A stretch of 64,000 nt of DNA, taken from contig NZ_CP009553.3 in the NCBI RefSeq assembly GCF_000767615.3, positions 186,001 through 250,000 on the forward strand, written 5' to 3'. The position numbers and the translations under genes are program-made. Below, one piece after another: positions 26,199-35,604 of the stretch. A model generated the notes under the pieces. The model searched no databases. It saw only the letters and a list, made by a program, of their open reading frames with translations, and was not told the DNA's origin. How positions within the stretch are numbered: the first letter of the stretch is position 1; the number at the start of each line of letters is the position of its first letter. The stretch comes from Pandoraea pnomenusa (GTDB lineage Bacteria > Pseudomonadota > Gammaproteobacteria > Burkholderiales > Burkholderiaceae).

Positions 26199-27071
26199 AT
26201 GAACGAGGCGCAACATAGCGCACGGACGCGCAACACACGCCGCGCCGCATGGCGGCCCGACGTGCGCGGCGCAGTGCTTGGCGGCATGCTCGCCATCGCG
26301 GGCCTGAGCGCACCCGCATTCGCCGCGGAAAGCTCCACGGCAGACGCCATCGCGCAATACCGCGAGATGCTCGCCGACGGCAATCCGGCGGAACTCGTCG
26401 AAATGCGTGGCGAAGCGCTCTGGAAGACGCCGCGAGGCCCGAACAACGTATCGCTTGCGCAGTGCGACCTGGGCCTGGGCCCCGGCGTCGTGAAAGATGC
26501 CTACGCGCAATTGCCGCGCTACTTCCCCGATACCAAGCGCGTGCTCGACGCCGAGTCGCGCATCGTCGAATGCATGGTGAATCTGCAGGGCTTCAAGCGT
26601 GCGGACGTCATCAAGCAGCCGTTCTCCAAGGAAGGTCAGGACCCGACCGATCTCGAGTCGCTCACCGCCTACGTTGCCGGTCAGTCGCGCGGCGCGACCA
26701 TTCGCGTACCGCAGTCGCACAAGGAAGAGAAGGAAGCCTATGCGCGCGGACAGAAGATCTTCTTTTACCGGGCCGGTCCGTACGATTTTTCGTGCGCGTC
26801 GTGCCACGGGGCGGACGACAAGCGCATTCGCTTGCAGGATCTGCCGAATCTGACAAAACCTGTCGCGGCGCGTCAGGCGTTTGCGACGTGGCCGGGGTAT
26901 CGCGTGTCGCAAGGGGCATTGCGCACGATGCAGTGGCGGATGAACGACTGTTTCCGTCAGCAGCGCATGCCCGTGCTGAATTACGGCTCGCAGGCGTCGA
27001 TCGATCTGATTACCTTCATCGGTGTGATGGCCAATGGCGGCAAGATGGACGCCCCTGGCCTGAAGCGCTGA
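26199..27071 (+). CDS. soxA: SoxA, cytochrome c catalytic subunit of SoxAX (monoheme form)
   Basis: The protein has 290 residues from the ATG at 26199 (AAAGAGGAG upstream), with a Sec leader ending AFAAES. One heme site, CASCHGADDKR (about residue 200), is present. The N-terminal domain has single Cys residues (SLAQCDLG, RIVECMVN) but no CxxCH, so this is the monoheme type with a probable disulfide in place of heme 1. The active-site Cys ligand that becomes persulfidated is in NDCFRQQRMP (about residue 249). SoxAX attaches thiosulfate to the SoxY cysteine. Confidence 0.94.
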   Translation: MNEAQHSARTRNTRRAAWRPDVRGAVLGGMLAIAGLSAPAFAAESSTADAIAQYREMLADGNPAELVEMRGEALWKTPRGPNNVSLAQCDLGLGPGVVKDAYAQLPRYFPDTKRVLDAESRIVECMVNLQGFKRADVIKQPFSKEGQDPTDLESLTAYVAGQSRGATIRVPQSHKEEKEAYARGQKIFFYRAGPYDFSCASCHGADDKRIRLQDLPNLTKPVAARQAFATWPGYRVSQGALRTMQWRMNDCFRQQRMPVLNYGSQASIDLITFIGVMANGGKMDAPGLKR

Positions 27072-27090
27072 CCGACCACGAGGCATACCC

Positions 27091-27741
27091 ATGAAAACAT
27101 TCGCATTGCGCGCGACGGGCGTCGCGCTGGCAGCGGCCGGGGCACTCGTCGTCGGCGCGGCCTTTGCCGAGGGCGAGAGCGTGAAGCTCGTCACCGGGAC
27201 GACCGATGCGGCGGTCGTGCAGGAACTGCGCAATTCGTTCCACGGCTCCGGCATTGCCCAGCTCGATCGCATCGATCAGAGCGAGTTGCAGAAGCTGTGC
27301 ACGCAGTACGCCACCAAGCCCATGCCGGCGAAGGTTGCCGAGCGTCTGCAAAAGGCGGAACTGGCGAGCGTCAAGGCGCCGGCCGACGGCAAGTATCTCG
27401 GCGACTGGAAGGAAGGCGAGAAGGTGGCGCAGAACGGCCGTGGCATGCAGTTCTCCGACAAGGCCGACACGGTCAACGGCGGCAATTGTTACGCCTGTCA
27501 CCAACTGACCAAGAGCGAAATCTCGTTCGGCAATATCGGTCCGTCGCTGTACAACTACGGCAAGCTGCGCGGCGATTCGCCCGAGGTGGTCAAGTACACG
27601 TGGGCCAAGGTCTACGATTCGCACAGCTACATGGCGTGCTCGAACATGCCGCGATTCGGCTCGGCGGGCATTCTGACGGAACAGCAGTTGAAGGATGTGA
27701 TGGCGCTGCTGCTCGATCCGGCTTCGCCGGTCAATCAATAA
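27091..27741 (+). CDS. soxX: SoxX, cytochrome c subunit of SoxAX
   Basis: This 216-residue protein has a Sec leader (cleavage near GAAFA), heme site CYACHQLTK (about residue 133) and axial Met in CSNMPRFG. It is longer than typical SoxX because of an N-terminal segment (DAAVVQELRNSFHGSGIAQLDRI and ELQKLCTQYATKPMP). SoxX receives electrons as SoxA forms the SoxY-thiosulfonate. It follows soxA by 19 bases. Confidence 0.94.
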   Translation: MKTFALRATGVALAAAGALVVGAAFAEGESVKLVTGTTDAAVVQELRNSFHGSGIAQLDRIDQSELQKLCTQYATKPMPAKVAERLQKAELASVKAPADGKYLGDWKEGEKVAQNGRGMQFSDKADTVNGGNCYACHQLTKSEISFGNIGPSLYNYGKLRGDSPEVVKYTWAKVYDSHSYMACSNMPRFGSAGILTEQQLKDVMALLLDPASPVNQ

Positions 27742-27832
27742 CGCGCTTGCGCATCGCCGCGCGGGCAGACCTGCCGGGGCCGGATCTCGTCATCCGGTCA
27801 CGGCGGTCTGCGCCCGGCCTCCGGAGTGCCGC

Positions 27833-28345
27833 ATGAAACCCCTGATGGATTCGATTCGTCGCATTGGCTCGCGCGCCTCGGCCGTGGCCTTGCTGGCGAT
27901 GTGCCTGAGTGCACCCGCGACCGCGCTCGAGGTGGGCGACACGGTCTCACTGCCGTCGCTCACGCTGCTTGACGGCAAGACGATGCCCGCGAGCGCGTTC
28001 AAGGACCGGACGGTGATCGTCGAGTACTGGGCGTCGTGGTGTCCGTTCTGCGCGCAGCAAAACCCGCACGTGCAAAAGCTCTTCGAGGCCACGCGCGGAA
28101 AGCCGATCCAGATCGTCACGCTGTCGATCGACAAGAAGGCGCAGGAGGCCGTCGATTACGTCAAGGCGCACGGCTACACGTTTCCGGCGGGTATGGACAA
28201 CGACGCGTGGCAGGCCGCGCTTGGCAAGCGTCGCGGCTTGCCGGAACTCTATGTGATCGGGCGCAACGGCAAGGTATTGCGCAAGGAAGTGGGCGAGATG
28301 TTCGGCGAGGACGTGGCGGCGCTGGCCGATTACGCGGGCAAGTGA
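27833..28345 (+). CDS. Periplasmic thioredoxin-like protein (TlpA/SoxW type)
   Basis: This 170-residue protein has a signal peptide (cleavage near PATA) and a thioredoxin fold with redox site WCPFC (ASWCPFCAQQNPHVQKLFE) and the cis-Pro loop GLPELYVIGRNGKVL. The sox gene neighbourhood suggests the SoxW role, keeping SoxY or other Sox thiols in the correct redox state. WCPFC differs from the WCPPC of classical TlpA proteins. A DsbD-type electron donor such as SoxV is not in the window. Confidence 0.85.
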   Translation: MKPLMDSIRRIGSRASAVALLAMCLSAPATALEVGDTVSLPSLTLLDGKTMPASAFKDRTVIVEYWASWCPFCAQQNPHVQKLFEATRGKPIQIVTLSIDKKAQEAVDYVKAHGYTFPAGMDNDAWQAALGKRRGLPELYVIGRNGKVLRKEVGEMFGEDVAALADYAGK

Positions 28346-28435
28346 GCCCGGCGGTGGCCCGCATGGGCAACCGCAAGCCACGACAGACAACGACAAGGCA
28401 GGAGCGCCGCACGATGCGCGCGCCACGGAGACGAA

Positions 28436-30145
28436 ATGAATCGACGCGAGTTCATGCAGGTGTTGGCGGTGGCGGCAGCGGGCGGCATGGCGCTGTCGCA
28501 TCACGAGACGGCAGCGGCCCAGGCGGCCGCGGCGTTCTACGATCTGCCGAAGTTCGGCAATGTGCACCTGCTGCATTTCACCGATTGCCATGCGCAGTTG
28601 CTGCCGATCTACTTTCGCGAACCGAGCGTGAATCTCGGCATTGCCGACCAGGCGAACAAGCCGCCGCATCTCGTGGGCGAGGCATTCCTGAAGGCGTACG
28701 GGTTGCGTCCGGGCACGCCCGAGGCCTATGCGTTCACCTATCTCGATTTCGCCGCCGCGGCGAGCACGTATGGCAAGGTGGGCGGGTTCGCGCATCTGGC
28801 CACGCTCGTCAAGCGCATGAAGGCGTCGCGCCCCGGCGCGCTGCTGCTCGACGGCGGTGACACCTGGCAGGGTTCGGGCACGGCCATGTGGACCAAGGGT
28901 CAGGACATGGTCGACGCCACGCTGGCGCTCGGGGTCGACGTGATGACGGCGCACTGGGAATTCACCTACGGTGCCGAGCGTGTGAAATCCGTTGTCGAGG
29001 AGCAGCTCAAGGGCAAGATCGATTTCGTCGCCCAGAACGTGCAGACGAACGACTTCGGCGATCCGGTCTTCTCGCCTTACACGATCAGGACAATGAACGG
29101 CGTGCCGGTGGCGATCATCGGTCAGGCATTCCCGTACACGCCGATCGCGAACCCGCGTTATTTCGTGCCGGACTGGACGTTCGGCATCCAGGAGGAGCGC
29201 CTTCAGGCGATGGTCGACGAGGTGCGCGGTAAGGGCGCGCAGGTCGTGGTCGTGCTCTCGCACAACGGCATGGACGTCGATCTGAAACTGGCATCGCGCG
29301 TGCGCGGTATTGACGCGATCATGGGCGGCCATACGCACGACGGTGTTCCCAAGCCCGTCGTCGTCCCGAATGCCGGGGGCAAGACGCTCGTGACGAATGC
29401 CGGCTCGAACGGCAAGTTCCTGGGCGTGCTGGATTTCGACGTGAAGGGCGGCAAGCCGGTGGATTTCCGCTACAAGCTGATGCCGGTCTTCGCGAATCTG
29501 CTGCCGGCCGATGCGCAGATGCAGGCGCTCGTCGAGCGCGTACGCGCCCCATTTGCCGCCAGGTTGGCCGAGCCACTGGCGGTGACCGAAGGCCTTTTGT
29601 ATCGACGCGGCAACTTCAACGGCACGTTCGATCAGTTGCTGCTCGATGCGGTGATGGCCGAGAAGGACGCCGAGATCGGCTTCTCGCCGGGCTTCCGGTG
29701 GGGGACGTCGTTGCTGCCGGGGCAGACGATCACCATGGAGCAGTTGCTCGATCAGACGGCGATCACCTACCCGTATACGACGCTCACGCCGATGACCGGC
29801 GAGACGATCAAGACGGTGCTCGAGGATGTGGCCGACAACCTGTTCAACCCCGATCCGTATTACCAGCAGGGGGGCGACATGGTGCGGGTGGGCGGCATGG
29901 ATTACGCGATCGATCCGATGGCGCCGATGGGCAAGCGGATTACCGACATGCGTCTGAACGGCAAGCCGATCGAGGCGGGCAAGACGTACAAGGTGGCAGG
30001 CTGGGCGCCGGTCGCCGAAGGCGCGCAGGGCGAGCCGGTGTGGGATGTGGTGGCCCGCTACCTCCGCGCGCAGAAGACGGTCGTGGCGAAGGCGCCCAAG
30101 GTCCCGCTCATCAAGGGCATGAAGGGCAATCAGGGCGAGGCCTGA
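28436..30145 (+). CDS. soxB: SoxB, dimanganese thiosulfohydrolase
   Basis: This 569-residue member of the 5'-nucleotidase family has a twin-arginine leader (MNRREFMQVLAVAAAGGMA). Metal-site motifs are LLHFTDCHAQLLP (about residue 47), LLLDGGDTWQGSG (about 139), TAHWEFTYG, VVVLSHNGMDVDLKLA and MGGHTHDGVP (about 298). SoxB hydrolyses the terminal sulfate from SoxY-bound intermediates. It ends the plus-strand sox run that starts at soxC. Confidence 0.96.
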   Translation: MNRREFMQVLAVAAAGGMALSHHETAAAQAAAAFYDLPKFGNVHLLHFTDCHAQLLPIYFREPSVNLGIADQANKPPHLVGEAFLKAYGLRPGTPEAYAFTYLDFAAAASTYGKVGGFAHLATLVKRMKASRPGALLLDGGDTWQGSGTAMWTKGQDMVDATLALGVDVMTAHWEFTYGAERVKSVVEEQLKGKIDFVAQNVQTNDFGDPVFSPYTIRTMNGVPVAIIGQAFPYTPIANPRYFVPDWTFGIQEERLQAMVDEVRGKGAQVVVVLSHNGMDVDLKLASRVRGIDAIMGGHTHDGVPKPVVVPNAGGKTLVTNAGSNGKFLGVLDFDVKGGKPVDFRYKLMPVFANLLPADAQMQALVERVRAPFAARLAEPLAVTEGLLYRRGNFNGTFDQLLLDAVMAEKDAEIGFSPGFRWGTSLLPGQTITMEQLLDQTAITYPYTTLTPMTGETIKTVLEDVADNLFNPDPYYQQGGDMVRVGGMDYAIDPMAPMGKRITDMRLNGKPIEAGKTYKVAGWAPVAEGAQGEPVWDVVARYLRAQKTVVAKAPKVPLIKGMKGNQGEA

Positions 30146-30264
30146 GCGATTCGTGGCGCCGCGGGGTTGAGGGGCGGGTGCGAGAGGGCCGCCGGCTCGT
30201 CGGCATCCCCTCGATATAATCCCGAGCAATTTTGTCGGCTGCTCGCCAGACCCGCAAAAACCGA

Positions 30265-30270
30265 TATAAT
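30265..30270 (+). promoter_or_regulatory. Probable -10 element of the tRNA-Ala gene
   Basis: TATAAT lies 14 bases before the mature tRNA 5' end. An identical hexamer is 50 bases upstream (30215-30220). No good -35 match is seen at standard spacing, so the exact promoter is uncertain. Confidence 0.4.
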
Positions 30271-30283
30271 CGCTGCTTGATGT

Positions 30284-30359
<76 letters not shown>

Positions 30360-30808
30360 ACATCCAAGTGACGTCTTTTCTGACGAAACGGCTTCGAAGG
30401 CTGAAATTTCCCGAATGCGGTGACACCCGCTTGCGCGAGTCGGGCTCCTGGCTCGGAGCCATGGCTGACGGTGGCTGGTGTGTCATGAAACCGCTTGATT
30501 CTGTCGTTTCCGAATTGTTACAGACAGTCCGCAATTTCCCCCCGGTCCTTCGAATATAATTCCACTCTCTTTCTGCCTCGCGATGCGCTGCCGTGCATGG
30601 TGAAGCTCCTGTCGCGCCGACGAAACATAGCGTGACCCTGCCGCAGCGCGGCGATGCCGGTCATTCGGGCGTCGCGCGACGGTGACGGCCCACAGCCCAT
30701 AAATGAAAGCGAACAGGGGACGCGGATGGCCCATGGTCATCCGTGAAATAACGGAAAATCCGGCAATTACGATGCCGATATTGCATTTTCAGACGATAGA
30801 GCCACGAA
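30360..30808. other. Promoter region upstream of the polysaccharide locus
   Basis: This 449-base gap lies between the tRNA and the flippase gene. A TATAAT hexamer occurs at 30555-30560 without a clear -35 partner. I see no JUMPstart element, no terminator and no protein-like frame. Confidence 0.4.
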
Positions 30809-32095
30809 TTGTCCCTTCTTAGATCGAGCGCCGGTTTCGCCATTTCCACGGCGGTTCGCATATTGGTCGGGTTGCTGATCGTCAAAAGCATGGCGTGGCA
30901 CCTCGGCCCGCAGGCGTTCGGCATGCTGGGGCAGATGATGACCGTGGTCGCGATCGCCAGCATGTTTGCGGGCGGTGGGACCGCCCTTGGCCTGACCAAA
31001 CAGCTCTCGGAGCCGGCCGACGAGGCCGCGCGCCTGCAGCGCCTCGGATCGGCCATGGTCATTTACGTCGCGATTTCGTCGATCGTGACGCTGGTGCTCG
31101 TGTTGGGCAGCCGACTGTTCGCCAGGAGCCTGCTTGGCGACGCCGACCACATGCTCGTCATTTGTGCATTAGCCCTGGGCTATTGGCTGGTCGGTGCGTA
31201 TAGCATTGTGCAGTCCATCTTCAGCAGTCGGCAGGACGTTCGTTCGCTCGTTTCGCTGAACGTTGTCGGGGCGCTGATCGGCGCAGCCGCGTTTCTGGCG
31301 CTTCTGTACGGTTTCGGTTTCACGGGCGCCGCGCTCGGACTCGTGGCGATGCCGGCAATCAACGGATTGTCCGCCTTGCTCTTTGCCCGGCTCCGGCTGC
31401 CGGCTCAGTGGCGGCAACTGCAATGGAATCCGAATTGGGAAGGCGCGCGGGAACTGCTGGCTTACGGCGGCGTGATGCTCGTTTCGGCCGCCGCCGTGCC
31501 GATGGCGCAACTGGCGATGCGAAACTTGCTCGGCGAGCGACTGGGGTGGGATCAGGTCGGCTATTGGCAGGGCGTGTTGAAGATCTCCGATGTGTACTTT
31601 CAGTTCGTGGGCGTGGTGCTGACGAGCTTCATATTGCCGAAGTTCGCCGCGGCCCGTTCGATCCAGCAGATCGACGGCATTCTTCGCTCGATCTTTTCGA
31701 CGCTCCTGCCGCTGGCGGTCGTCATGTTGATCGCCGTTTACCTGCTGCGCCACATCATCATCGAATTGCTCTTCAGCCAGTCTTTCATGCCGATGGCGGA
31801 TTTGTTCCTGCCGCAGGTTTTGGGCGACTTCGTCAGGATATGTGGTTCAATAATCGCCTATATCTTCCTGGCGCGCGGCTGGAGGCGAATTGCCATCGCC
31901 TCGGAACTGATGCAGGCCGCCATATTGATCGCCGGTACCTGGATGCTTGTCGGTCATGTGGGAATCATGGCACCTATCTATGCGTACTGCATCAGTGCCA
32001 CGCTCACCCTGTCGCTGATGCTGTGGGCCTACAGCCGACTCAGACGAAAAATGACGGTCTCCGGCGAGAACGTGCCGATCGGCTCCGTAGGTTGA
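30809..32095 (+). CDS. Polysaccharide flippase (Wzx-like, MATE/MOP superfamily)
   Basis: This 428-residue integral membrane protein has about 12 hydrophobic segments. It begins LSLLRSSAGFAISTAVRILVG, typical of Wzx flippases, which move undecaprenyl-linked repeat units across the inner membrane. A TTG start (30809) is used in this model since no ATG occurs in the first 30 codons before the family start; the Shine-Dalgarno is weak. Its base composition is visibly less GC-rich than the housekeeping genes, as is common for O-unit processing genes. It is the first gene of the glycan locus. Confidence 0.88.
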   Translation: MSLLRSSAGFAISTAVRILVGLLIVKSMAWHLGPQAFGMLGQMMTVVAIASMFAGGGTALGLTKQLSEPADEAARLQRLGSAMVIYVAISSIVTLVLVLGSRLFARSLLGDADHMLVICALALGYWLVGAYSIVQSIFSSRQDVRSLVSLNVVGALIGAAAFLALLYGFGFTGAALGLVAMPAINGLSALLFARLRLPAQWRQLQWNPNWEGARELLAYGGVMLVSAAAVPMAQLAMRNLLGERLGWDQVGYWQGVLKISDVYFQFVGVVLTSFILPKFAAARSIQQIDGILRSIFSTLLPLAVVMLIAVYLLRHIIIELLFSQSFMPMADLFLPQVLGDFVRICGSIIAYIFLARGWRRIAIASELMQAAILIAGTWMLVGHVGIMAPIYAYCISATLTLSLMLWAYSRLRRKMTVSGENVPIGSVG

Positions 32096-32191
32096 CGTCG
32101 CGCGCCCGGTTCGGGGTGCCGTCGTTCGCATTGAAATGACGACATAAACGGTCGCCGGCGCTCACGTGCCGACGGCAGAATGAGGAAACGG

Positions 32192-33391
32192 ATGAGGGTA
32201 TTGATTCTCTGCACCAAGTTTTCCACCGTTGAATCCGACGGATGGCTAACCAACGATCTGGCCGCCGCCTACGCGGCAGCCGGGCACGAGGTTACCGTGG
32301 TGTGCGTGGACTGGTCCGGGCAATCACGCGCTCAGGTGCTCACGATGTACGGTAGCGTGCGCGTCATCAATACCCCTATCGACCTGTCCGCGGTGCGCTG
32401 CCTGCCGGGAGCGCTGCAGAAGATGTACAAGTGGTTCTGGGCCTCGCGCCGTGCCATTCCGTTCGTCGACCAGCACCTGACGGTGCAGCCTTATGACCTC
32501 TTCGTGGGTTTTTCCCCGGCGTCCACTGCGTTCTGGATGCAACGCCACTTGCTGCGCCGACTCAAGCCGGCACGGAAGTACATGGTGCTGTGGGACTTTT
32601 TCCCCCGCTATCATCACGAACTCGGATTGATTCCGGCCGGCCCGCTGTTCACGATCGCAAAACGTATGGAAACCCTGGCGATTCGCCAGTTCGACACCGT
32701 CGGTGTGATGTCGCCGGCCAATATTCCGTACTTCTGGAAGGAAACGCCGAGTTTTCGCGGGAAGGTCGAAGTGTTGCCGCTGTGGGGGCCACAGACGCTT
32801 GCTCAAGAGGGCAATCGTCAGGAAATTCGACACCGCTTCGGCCTGCCGCAGGACCGCATCGTCGCGATCTTTGGTGGGCAGTTGATTCCCGGGCGCGGCA
32901 TCGAGCTGTTGCTCAAGCTCGCCGAAGCTTCGCGCGAGCGTTGCCCGCAGGTGGTCTTCGCGATCGCGGGCGGAGGCCCGCTGGAGGACTATCTGAAACA
33001 ACGCCTGACCGAACCGGAACTGGCAAATGTCCGCTATCTCGGCAAGATTCCCCGCGATGAATATCTGACGTTCCTGACCGCGTGCGATATCGGCATCGTT
33101 TTCAATTCAGGAACGGTCAGTGTGCCGACGTTCCCGTCGAAGTCCATCGACTACTTCAGGGCAGGGCTCCCTATTCTTGGCGCGGTGGAAGCCGCAACCG
33201 ATTATTCCGAGATTCTCGAAAACGAAATCCACGGTGGCTACTCATCCGTAACCACCCAATTTGAACAGATCCGGGAAAATCTGGCCAAGTTGTGTGCATC
33301 GGAAAATCATCGACGTGAATTGGGCGAGAACGGTCGTCGGTATTTCCTGGCGAAGATGACGGCGCCACAGATCGTCAGTCAGATTCACTGA
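32192..33391 (+). CDS. Glycosyltransferase, GT4-like
   Basis: The protein has 399 residues from the ATG at 32192, preferred to the ATG at 32180 because AGGA lies six bases upstream of it. The two Rossmann-like domains of a GT-B enzyme are visible: ILCTKFSTVESDGWLTNDLAAAYAAAGHEVTVVCVDW at the N-terminus, then FGGQLIPGRGIELLLKLAE and FAIAGGGPLEDYLKQRL in the donor domain. SKSIDYFRAGLPILGAVE is the usual nucleotide-sugar binding region. Donor and acceptor sugars are unknown. It is one of only two intact glycosyltransferases in the locus. Confidence 0.88.
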   Translation: MRVLILCTKFSTVESDGWLTNDLAAAYAAAGHEVTVVCVDWSGQSRAQVLTMYGSVRVINTPIDLSAVRCLPGALQKMYKWFWASRRAIPFVDQHLTVQPYDLFVGFSPASTAFWMQRHLLRRLKPARKYMVLWDFFPRYHHELGLIPAGPLFTIAKRMETLAIRQFDTVGVMSPANIPYFWKETPSFRGKVEVLPLWGPQTLAQEGNRQEIRHRFGLPQDRIVAIFGGQLIPGRGIELLLKLAEASRERCPQVVFAIAGGGPLEDYLKQRLTEPELANVRYLGKIPRDEYLTFLTACDIGIVFNSGTVSVPTFPSKSIDYFRAGLPILGAVEAATDYSEILENEIHGGYSSVTTQFEQIRENLAKLCASENHRRELGENGRRYFLAKMTAPQIVSQIH

Positions 33392-33402
33392 TTGCCGCAA
33401 AC

Positions 33403-34557
33403 ATGAGTTTTTACATCGTTATCGCCGCTGTTCTCAGCCTGCTGGCATTGATGCAGGTGGTATGGCGAAAGCGCATCATGTCACTTGGCGGACTCGCCGT
33501 TCTGCTGCTGTGGGCGCTTGCCGCGTTCCGCTACCGCACGGGCTACGACTGGCTTGTTTACCAATCGTTCTTCGATCAGTACGCACCGAATTTCCTGGGC
33601 GACGGCTCCGGCATGGTGCCCATGGAACCGTTGTATGTACTCCTGAATATTGTCGTCGCAAAAACGACAGGGAGTTTTCAGGTTCTGCTTTTCGTGATCG
33701 CCACCTTCAATATCTGGGTTTTGTATCGATTTGTAAAACTGGCGCGTGCGGACCTGCTTTTCTGTTGTGCTTTCTATTTCTGCCTGATCTATTTGCCGCT
33801 GCAAATGGGTGTGTTCCGCCAGTCGCTGGCCGTGTCGATGTTCATGATCGGCATGATTTATGCGGCGAAAGGACGAAACAGGCTGGCGGCACTTTTCAGC
33901 GTTCTGGGTGTCGGATTTCAATATTCGAGCGTTATCTATTTCGTCGTCTATTGGCGCAAGGCCGTTCGTGCGGTAACCAATCATCCGTACGTGTTCGTGG
34001 GTGTTGTGCTGGCCTTCTACGCGCTCGGCATCGGTGTGGCCTCGCTCGCGTTGGAGGCACTGTCCAAGCTGAGCCTGTCGTTCATCTCGGAAAAGGCGGC
34101 CATCTATGCATCGACGGGCGCGTTCGATCGCTCGCTCGGGGCCGTGGCCTACCTGCTGGTAAACTGTTGCATCTTTCTGTGGGTTAACAGGCAGATCGGG
34201 CAACGCAGCCGGTTTCAGGAGCTTCTTTTCGGTGCGATAATCCTGCAGATCGCATTTCAGGGGCTCCTGTTCGACTTCCCGATTTTCTGGAACCGAACGC
34301 AGTATCTCGCAGTGCTTCCGCAAGCGATTCTGCTATATCAGGCCATTACGATTCAGCCTGCCGTGGTGCGAATGGCTGTCGCGTCGACATCGCTGGCATT
34401 TGTCGTCTCTGCACTTGTTTATCAACTGGTTAATCCTCTGATTGAGCCCTACATTCCGTATTACTCATATCTCGAATATAAATTGACTGGAGATACGGGG
34501 GATGGACTCGGCAGAACGCTTGAGTATTACCGAAGATTTGAGGCCCATTTACAATGA
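33403..34557 (+). CDS. EpsG/Wzy-like polysaccharide polymerase
   Basis: This 384-residue membrane protein has roughly ten hydrophobic segments and the EpsG family opening (ALAAFRYRTGYDWLVYQSFFDQ). Wzy/EpsG proteins polymerise repeat units at the periplasmic face. Positions such as GYDWLVYQ and VFRQSLAVSMFMIG (a conserved RQ motif) support the family. The AT content is the highest of the locus. It overlaps the next gene by 4 bases (ATGA). Confidence 0.85.
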   Translation: MSFYIVIAAVLSLLALMQVVWRKRIMSLGGLAVLLLWALAAFRYRTGYDWLVYQSFFDQYAPNFLGDGSGMVPMEPLYVLLNIVVAKTTGSFQVLLFVIATFNIWVLYRFVKLARADLLFCCAFYFCLIYLPLQMGVFRQSLAVSMFMIGMIYAAKGRNRLAALFSVLGVGFQYSSVIYFVVYWRKAVRAVTNHPYVFVGVVLAFYALGIGVASLALEALSKLSLSFISEKAAIYASTGAFDRSLGAVAYLLVNCCIFLWVNRQIGQRSRFQELLFGAIILQIAFQGLLFDFPIFWNRTQYLAVLPQAILLYQAITIQPAVVRMAVASTSLAFVVSALVYQLVNPLIEPYIPYYSYLEYKLTGDTGDGLGRTLEYYRRFEAHLQ

Positions 34558-35600
34558 GTATCAGTTCATTCAACAATAAGGTGCTGCTGATTACCGGCGG
34601 TACAGGTTCGTTTGGCAATGCAGTTCTGCGTCGCTTTCTTGACACTGATATCGGTGAAATCCGTATCTTCAGTCGAGATGAGAAGAAGCAGGACGACATG
34701 CGCAAGCGCTACAACAGCGACAAGCTCAAGTTCTACATCGGCGACGTGCGTGATCCGGCTTCGGTGGTCAATGCCATTCGCGGTGTGGACTTCGTGTTCC
34801 ACGCTGCTGCGCTCAAGCAGGTGCCGTCGTGCGAGTTCCACCCGATGGAAGCGGTGAAGACGAACGTGATGGGTACCGAGAATGTGCTCGAGGCGGCGAT
34901 TCAGAATGGTGTCTCCCGCGTCGTGTGCCTGAGCACCGACAAGGCGGTCTACCCCATCAATGCCATGGGGATTTCGAAAGCCATGATGGAAAAAGTCATG
35001 GTGGCGAAGTCCCGGTCCGCGGACGACAACAAGACGGTCATTTGCGGTACGCGCTATGGCAACGTCATGGCGTCGCGCGGTTCCGTCATTCCGCTGTTCG
35101 TGCAACAAATGCGCGACGGCAAACCGATCACCGTGACCGACCTGCTGATGACGCGTTTCATGATGACGCTCGACGATGCGGTGGAGTTGGTGCTGTACGC
35201 GTTCCAGCATGGCCGTAATGGCGACATCTTCGTCCAGAAGGCTCCCGCGGCGACGGTCGAGACGCTTGCACATGCATTGCGCGAAATGCTGGGCAAGCCG
35301 GATCATCCCATCAATGTGATCGGAACGCGCCACGGCGAGAAGCTGTATGAAACGCTCCTGAGCCGGGAAGAACTGGCGGCCGCGGAAGATCGCGGAGACT
35401 ACTATCGTGTCCCGCCCGATCTGCGCGATCTGAACTACGGCAAGTACGTCGAGCAGGGTGAGACCAGCATTTCGAGCGCCGAGGACTACAACTCCCACAA
35501 CACCGAACGCCTGGATATCGCCGGCATGAAGGTGCTGTTGCAAAAGCTCGCGTTCATGCGTGCTTTGCAGGCCGGCCAAGACGCGCAGCCCGAGGAGTGA
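34554..35600 (+). CDS. fnlA: UDP-GlcNAc 4,6-dehydratase/5-epimerase FnlA (WbjB-like)
   Basis: This 348-residue extended SDR protein performs the first step of UDP-L-FucNAc synthesis. The NAD-binding GGTGSFGN is near residue 16, followed by IFSRDEKKQDDMRKRY, HAAALKQVPSCEFHPMEAVKTNV and LSTDKAVYPINAMGISKAMMEK. The catalytic Tyr position is Met here, as in FlaA1/CapE-type dehydratases. The C-terminus has GTRHGEKLYETLLSREE. fnlB and fnlC follow, giving the full three-enzyme pathway. Confidence 0.92.
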   Translation: MSISSFNNKVLLITGGTGSFGNAVLRRFLDTDIGEIRIFSRDEKKQDDMRKRYNSDKLKFYIGDVRDPASVVNAIRGVDFVFHAAALKQVPSCEFHPMEAVKTNVMGTENVLEAAIQNGVSRVVCLSTDKAVYPINAMGISKAMMEKVMVAKSRSADDNKTVICGTRYGNVMASRGSVIPLFVQQMRDGKPITVTDLLMTRFMMTLDDAVELVLYAFQHGRNGDIFVQKAPAATVETLAHALREMLGKPDHPINVIGTRHGEKLYETLLSREELAAAEDRGDYYRVPPDLRDLNYGKYVEQGETSISSAEDYNSHNTERLDIAGMKVLLQKLAFMRALQAGQDAQPEE

Positions 35601-35604
35601 TCCG

